NCBI RefSeq assembly: GCF_024586455.1
Contig: NC_065922.1
Coordinates: forward strand, 17,976,089 to 18,040,088
Source of the DNA: Bactrocera neohumeralis
Lineage: Eukaryota; Arthropoda; Insecta; Diptera; Tephritidae
Length of the DNA stretch: 64,000 nucleotides
Direction of reading: 5' to 3'
In this document: piece by piece, positions 58,567 to 64,000 of the stretch
How the letters are laid out: the number at the start of each line of letters is the position of its first letter
Numbering within the stretch: the stretch's first letter is position 1
Program-made: the position numbers and the translations under genes
Notes under the pieces: model-generated
Database searches by the model: none
What the model saw: only the letters and a program-made list of their open reading frames with translations
What the model was told of the DNA's origin: nothing

Positions 58567-59877
58567 CTACTGTGGGCAAAAAATAGTAAAGCACTATTAA
58601 TATAAACTTCGAGCAAAAACCTATTCGTCGAAATATATTTTTTCTAGATTAGTACGACTGTTGGTGATATGTGTGCCAAATGTCACATCAAAATACTAGT
58701 TAGTATTTAGTATACATTAGTCTTTCTGAAGTACATAAAATGAATTCGGACATTTTTGGTATAAGTGAAATTATTCAACAAAGTAGGGCCATTAAATTCT
58801 GTGTGCGGAATTAAATTTTTGTTGCCGAAACATTCAGAATGTTGGAAAAGGTCTTCGGTGGTAATTTTTTGTCATGAGCAAGTGTTTTTGATTGTTAAAA
58901 ATTATTCAAAGAGGGTTGAGAATGCGTTGATGACGAACCAAGTCCGGGACGATCATCAACATTAACTAATGTTCAGCACGTCAATAAAATATAGGAGTGG
59001 TTGCTTGAGAATCGACAATTAACAATCAAAGATCTTACTGGAATCGTTGGAGTATGGGAAGGAAGAGTTTTGAAATATTTCAAATCCATTTTGAAAGCTA
59101 ATTTGGACATAAGAAAAGTGAAAACACGATTGGTTCCAAAATCATTAAAGTTTATTGATAAACAGCGTCGCATTAGCTTCAAAGACAATGCTTTCCGCCT
59201 TCCAGGATGTAAAGAACTGAAAGTCTTGGATCTATGCTTACGACCCAGAAACAGACGATCAGTCGGCCGAATATTGTGGCATATGTAGCCGTAAAACCAC
59301 GTTATAGCAGGTCCAAAATCAATGTTATGTTGAGAATTTTCTTCGATTATCGAGGTGTAGGGCACTCAGATGTCCTTTCGACCGGCCAAACTGTCAACAA
59401 TGAATACTATTTGAGTGTATTGCGTTGTTTGCGCGAAGCTATTCGAAAAAAGAGACGGGAATTATGGGCTGACAACTCCTTGTTTTTGCACCACGATAAT
59501 GCCCGTCGTATACTGCTTGATTCTTCGTGAGTTTTTCGCCAAATTTTTAACCAATACCCTCCCGCTATCACTGTATTCGCCTGATTTAGCTCCGTCTGAC
59601 TTTTGGCTTTCAGCAAACTCAAACGAGTGCTTCAGGGAAACCGCTTTGAGTCAATTGAAGACATTAACCGTGAATCACCGTGAATCGCTACGGTCATTCA
59701 ACGCCGTTATATTCCGGAAATTGATTTCAACAACTGTTTCGAGATCTGTAAAAAACGTTGGCATATAAATATATTGGGACCAAGGGGATTATTGTGAGGA
59801 GGACGACATAATTTTGAAGGTTAAATTAAGAATTTTAAAATCATGAACAAAGTCTAACTATTTATTTCTCATAGTAG
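58567..59877 (+). mobile_element. full-length mariner with both terminal repeats (1311 bp), inactive
   Basis: Left repeat ctactgtgggcaaaaaatag (from 58567) and right repeat, reversed, ctactatgagaaataaatag (from 59877) match at 16 of 20 positions. TA flanks both ends (58565-58566 and 59878-59879), the expected target duplication. The 5' sequence aligns with the fragment at 29575-30049. The length is that of an undeleted mariner. Confidence 0.85.
58738..59767 (+). pseudogene. mariner transposase, first-aspartate motif deleted
   Basis: Reads in three frames with stops: FGISEIIQQSRAIKFCVRN then CHEQVFLIVKNYSKRVENAL and a GRSST-like region (58765-58965), LENRQLTIKDLTGIVGVWEG then VKTRLVPKSLKFIDKQRRI (59004-59175). 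The stretch that should hold RIITGDESW reads DVKN-stop-KSWIYAYDPET (59205-59250), so the GDE of the first aspartate motif is lost. SKINVMLRIFFDYRGVGHSD, TGQTVNNEYYLSVLRCLREA, NSLFLHHDNARR (second aspartate present), SLYSPDLAPSDFWL (third present) and RESLRSFNAV-FRKLIST follow. Not functional. Confidence 0.8.
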
Positions 59878-59879
59878 TA

Positions 59880-61094
59880 TATAATATTAATAACCCTCTA
59901 CATACATCTTCTCTAAGTTTTCTCCTTTTTGTTACTAATAACTAGAGGCGGATAGGCGTTAGTAACGATGGCTTAGGCATGAAGGGCAGAGAGAAAGACA
60001 TGAGTGAAACGCTTCTTCACTACTTTTGTTGGGCCTAGTTGTCTTAGATATCTAGGAGCTTCGCAGTTCAAAAGACCAGACGATGTATCAAAATTAGTTT
60101 TCAAGTCTCTTTTAAACAACTTGACGTCTCATATGATGAATTATTCAGTTCGAATTCAACTTAACCTTCATGTAGGACTACAAAGGACTAGTAAGCTTCT
60201 TTACGTATAAGCTAACTAATCCTACTATTAACTATGAGAGGGGCTAAACTGTGAACTCGAAGTTTTTCTAACAATTCCGAGTTTTTCCTATTGGGTGCTC
60301 CGAATATCAAACAAATAAATTTTACTTTTGTTTTGTTCATTACTTTTATGGTTTTTCCACAAAAGTAGTAATAATAGTAATTCCACTTCCAAGCCTCTTT
60401 TTGTACTTACTATAAATTATAAGTTATTTAAAAGCTATAAATAATGCAGTGCTGTCATCTCAAGTGCCAAAGACTACAGCAAGTACATTCGTCACTTTAG
60501 TAAGACCCTCAGTGATGAGCGCAATTGTCTTGTCGATCATAAATGTGCGAAAACTAACACTTCATTTAATTAATATGCAATTTAAAGTAATTGTTTCTAG
60601 ATATTCAAGTTTTTTTTGATCGCCTGTCGATGGAATGATTTATTTCCTCAACCACTTTTTATGTACTTTACTACACTGAGCTTCGATTTGAAGTTGAGAA
60701 GGAAAAGTTAAAGGTATATTTACGGTTTTTTATATTAATATCCATATCTTTTATCTACCAGAACAGTTGTTCCTAAATGATTTTCTAATACCTTAAATAC
60801 AAATTTCAAAAATACCGAAAGTTTCTGTTTCGAGTATGAGAGGATAATTATTACTTCAGCTCATTTTTCTGCACTCTCAAAATAATTCTAAATTAGTCCT
60901 AAACTTGTCACTGTCTACTTAAGAACTGGTCTCGTAATGTTTCAAACTTGTTCTGACAGCCTATGCTAAATAAAAACTAACCTTTGGTAGCATAAAAATA
61001 GCTCTGAACTAGTTCCAAATAGAATCTACTTTTCCATAGGATCAAAATAAAGATATGTGTCTGAATGAGCAAAAAAACTTTTAATTATAGTTTG
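59880..61094. other. unassigned intergenic DNA
   Basis: A/T-rich; the 68-codon frame at 60004-60210 has no motif. Nothing recognised. Confidence 0.45.
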
Positions 61095-61345
61095 AACAAG
61101 ATATTTCAAGGTTGCCACTAAGTTTGTAACACCCAGAAGGAAACATCGAATACCCTATAAGGTGTATTTATGTATAAATGATCAGTGTGACCAACTGGAC
61201 TGATTCAGCTATCTCCGTCTGTCTGTCGATCCGTTGGTTTTTATGCGTACGTGAACTAGTTCCTCAGCTTTTGAGATATCGATCACACAGCATTTTCTCC
61301 ACAAAAAGGTTCTCAATTGTCGGATTATTTCGATAGTCTTGCTAC
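61095..61345 (-). repeat. reversed 3' part of the 154-bp-unit repeat
   Basis: gtttgtaacacccagaagga then ataccctataa, gatcagtgtgacca, gactgattcagct and ctgtctgtcgatccg are the complement of the terminal segment at 34330-34480. It continues with gatatcgatcacaca and gcattttctccacaaaaagg. None of the 154-bp units is present. More diverged than the 40-kb copy. Confidence 0.7.
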
Positions 61346-63606
61346 TACTAAGTAAAATTTGTAAATCATTTTTTATAGTGAAATGAAAAAAAACACGGGG
61401 CTTTAAAATTTTTACTCTACATCTATTAGGTCTTTAGCTGTAATTTCGAATTTTTTTCAAGTAAAAATATTTCGTTGAGGGGTTGCATGGTTTAACGGGT
61501 TAACAGGTTTCAACAAATTTAATTTTTTTTATTGGTTTATTAAATTTGACCACACCTCTAGAATATTGTGCCAATAGTTTCGGTTACAGCCTTGAGAACT
61601 TGTGCGCCGATCTTCATGAAGTTTGAGATACAATTCTTAAAAACTTGAAGGAACGATTTTTTTCTATTACAACTATTTGAGAAAAAAATGTCGCGAAATG
61701 TCACTGATATGTTCATTTTTATGTAAAAATGTCTGCGAAAAATACAAGTTTTAGTTTTTTTTTCTTCATCCAAGTTCTAAGTTAAGGTTTTAACTAAAAC
61801 CCCTTTATTTTATCACTTTACTTTCATGAAACTGAGAAGTAAATATTTTTGTATGTTTTAAAACTTAAAACTCAACATTTCATGTTTTTTTCGATCACTT
61901 TTTTATGGTTCAATATTTGAATATCGTAGTTTGGGCGATAGCCACATTTATATTTAAATCTACCATTAAATATTTAAAGCAATCTATAGAACCATTTTTG
62001 AGAAACGCCAGTTTAAAAAATTTTGTTTCGAGAATAATGTGTTTAAAAACTGTGATGTGTAGGTCACGCGCTCTGAAGGCCTTACTTTCTCACTTCTGTA
62101 AGTTATTTACACTCAATTTAAAAAATTTGCCTTACCAGCATGTTATATAAGTGCTCTAGATTGGATTTATGCAAACAAAAAGTCGAGTTTGCCACAAGGG
62201 AGGATAACTCCCTTAAGACGTCTAACTCGTATATATTATTTTCGAATAGAAAAATCTGATTCTGTATTCTGAATATTTTATCTTCTTAAAGCTACCAAAA
62301 TGAGCACCAGAGCTACTAAATTAAAAAGCCTGCCTTGAAACACGCGAAGCGATCTAACAGTTCTATAAAGACTTTGGAATATTATTTTTTCCACTTTCAG
62401 TTATTTAGTTCCGTTTCCTTTCCAACTAAACATGTGAAATTTCCGCGAAAGTTTCTGTAGAATATTCAATATTCAAATCTAACAGCGAACTGTATTCATT
62501 TGTTTATGTTTATGTGATCAGAGTGATGTCTTATCTGATTTAGCTAATTGAGGCGAGTGCAATGCAAATGCAAAGCACGCTTTTTGAAGTATCGCTGTGT
62601 GGTAATCTTCGAAGAGCGCAGAGACGTCACAACGCTAATTACCCCACACGTTGCCAAGCAAGCTACCAACCAGGTAAATGCACATGCGAGTCGAGTATAA
62701 CACTATATTTGTTGGTGTTATAAGAGGTTATCAATTTGTACGAATTGCTTGCTATACATACAGCAACTACACATGTTTATATATGTATATGGATATTGAT
62801 ATTATACTTGTACAATTATTTGTTTGCCTGCTCATGTTCTTATGAGTGGAAATAGTGCTTATACTAAGTACGATTATGAGGCTTATTGCCGGATGCTAAT
62901 TGATCTGTGAATACTTGTTATGGCGAATTAGCGTATTTTGCATTAGAATATAAATATTTTGATTTTTGTTTTTGAAATTTTTGGATTTTCCATTTTCATT
63001 GTAAATCACTGGGGAAGCACAAGTTTTGTTATTTGAAAATAGAAAATAATAATTTTTCGATCGATGGCGTCACTTAACAATTTACAGCTCACTTAACCGT
63101 CTAGCCGAATATATTCAACAAATACTAATTCTAATTTAAATCTCACATTAATTACTTGCTTAATCAAAAGTCAGCTTCCCTATCCATATTGTCTCCGAAT
63201 TCTGTGAATTCACTTGCCTTTGCAATTCGCCACAGGTATTCCCGTTTGAAATTGAATAATATTTCCGATTCAATACTAATTTAATTCCAATGCATACCTT
63301 AAGTACAATAATTACGGCGATAATCGTTGGTTTCCATAATTTAATTATATGCAAAAAATATTTATTATTTTTTAATTGCGCCTTTGGGGTTAAGTTTTGT
63401 AATTTAATATGCGGTAAAACTGAAAGTATGGTATTATTGCCACTAACAACGAATTATGAAGCTTTTGTCATTTAAGGTATGAAAAATAACCTAATATTAT
63501 AGTTATGTGGCAGAAAAAGTCGTGATATTTTGAAATACTTAATTTTTTTTTCTTTTAAAGGTAATATTGCCAATTTTTGGGAAATTAGAACTCGATAAAT
63601 GAAGAA
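61346..63606. other. unassigned A/T-rich DNA
   Basis: Small frames at 61558-61773 and 61905-62150 lack motifs. At 63160-63354 (minus, 64 codons, hydrophobic N-terminus) and 63290-63475 (plus, 61 codons) two frames overlap on opposite strands, and I cannot support either. Confidence 0.4.
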
Positions 63607-63682
63607 TAGAATAGCTAGAATTAATCAAAAATGAAAGACCAAAAATGTAAAAGCAAATTTTTGTTTAATTCTAGCTATTCTA
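63607..63682. repeat. perfect 18-bp inverted repeat with 40-bp loop
   Basis: tagaatagctagaattaa at 63607-63624 is exactly the reverse complement of ttaattctagctattcta at 63665-63682. A transcript would fold into an 18-bp stem. It may be the ends of a tiny MITE or a hairpin from replication slippage. Confidence 0.8.
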
Positions 63683-63734
63683 TACATATGTACATTCGAC
63701 TTCTAAATGAGTTTCAAAGTTGTTAAAAATAAGT

Positions 63735-63990
63735 TTATTTTGGAGTAGATTAGTTGGAAAAAAAATTCAGTAGAAATATTTAGCTCCGTTTGACATGTTT
63801 TTAAAATGCCGATTTCTTTTCGTGTTTTTATGGTTTCGGCTCGTTTTTGTGGGATCGGAATTCCCTCGATCAAGCATATCCCAAGAGACTTGTTTACAGT
63901 ATTCGTTTTGAAAAAAAGTAGCTTTATCGGGGCGAGTTGAGCAAAAACGCGTTTCATATCCAACGTATTCACCAAAATCATTCGAACGTA
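63735..63990 (-). pseudogene. mariner transposase fragment (linker and start of catalytic domain)
   Basis: Two minus frames together read MKRVFAQLAPIKLLFF then QNEYCKQVSWDMLDRGNSDP, corresponding to the MRRV-ARLVPKDLNFLQ---R--VA-DMLDR---DPTF linker of SETMAR-like mariners. Remnants near NMSNGAKYFY may follow. The first-aspartate block is lost. The frame 63703-63981 mixes both. The HTH and most of the catalytic domain are not present inside the window. Confidence 0.6.
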
Positions 63991-64000
63991 CTCGCTCTTT

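Noticed and set aside
63160..63475. Two short frames on opposite strands, one with a hydrophobic start (IIAVIIVLK) and a possible donor aag|gtatgc near 63298.
   Set aside because: No acceptor joins it to a convincing second exon, and the two strands compete for the same A/T-rich sequence. It lacks the combined support of the gene at 57558.
1..64000. tRNA, rRNA, known fly microRNA and CRISPR-like arrays.
   Set aside because: I looked for a few known microRNA seeds (let-7, miR-1, miR-7, miR-8), tRNA T-loop motifs and regular spaced repeats and found none I could support by eye. A covariance-model scan would be needed to exclude them.

Overview
The window looks like insect nuclear DNA, most likely a higher fly of the tephritid fruit-fly type. 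It is A+T-rich and has long A and T runs, CA/TG and CAG/CAA microsatellites and a 65-bp GT-AG intron. It carries many decayed mariner elements, non-LTR retrotransposons and short intergenic repeats of kinds common in dipteran genomes. The assignment to Tephritidae rests on my memory of those repeat families, not on a search. There are no bacterial-style operons, rRNAs, tRNAs or CRISPR arrays that I can support.

I can defend only one host gene: a two-exon gene on the minus strand (57558-58030, possibly from 58075). It predicts a secreted protein of 135 residues with a signal peptide split by a 65-bp intron, and its tail has a dibasic site followed by IGNFYRFG. I do not recognise the family.

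Most of the readable sequence is a graveyard of mobile elements. (1) At least seven kinds of mariner-like element occur, as whole, internally deleted or terminal fragments: 1-420, 2990-3385, 14146-14620, 14633-14975, 18812-19426, 19427-20670, 24031-24150, 29575-30049, 37540-38140, 39600-40260, 47050-48175, 48375-48917, 54365-54480, 58567-59877 and 63735-63990. The best preserved (19427-20670) keeps its terminal repeats and all three catalytic aspartates but has a 2-nt frameshift. The copy at 48375-48917 is an internally deleted derivative of the same element. (2) A second Tc1/mariner-superfamily transposase, of the insect type often annotated with DUF4817, occurs at 15020-15112, 18125-18811, 27500-28330, 51885-52560 and 54560-55340. 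(3) Non-LTR retrotransposons include three copies of one family, all minus strand (15113-16330, 23196-24028, 36430-37390), two R1/Jockey-like elements (11586-12596 plus; 42490-43870 minus) and a Jockey C-terminus (25020-25235 minus). (4) Non-coding repeats include a 691-bp foldback (1397-2087), an element with subterminal inverted repeats (30163-31157) and a repeat with three exact-period 154-bp units (33685-34515) that has reversed partial copies at 40300-40510 and 61095-61345.

Nested insertions record order of arrival. Near 18.1-20.7 kb a DUF4817-type element is interrupted by one mariner, which is in turn cut by a younger mariner. Near 15.1 kb a LINE ends inside the 3' end of a DUF4817-type element. 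The remaining blocks are A/T-rich intergenic or intronic DNA, including a 1.5-kb A/T desert (9255-10770) and a CA-rich block at 50.0-51.2 kb that resembles fly 5' untranslated sequence.
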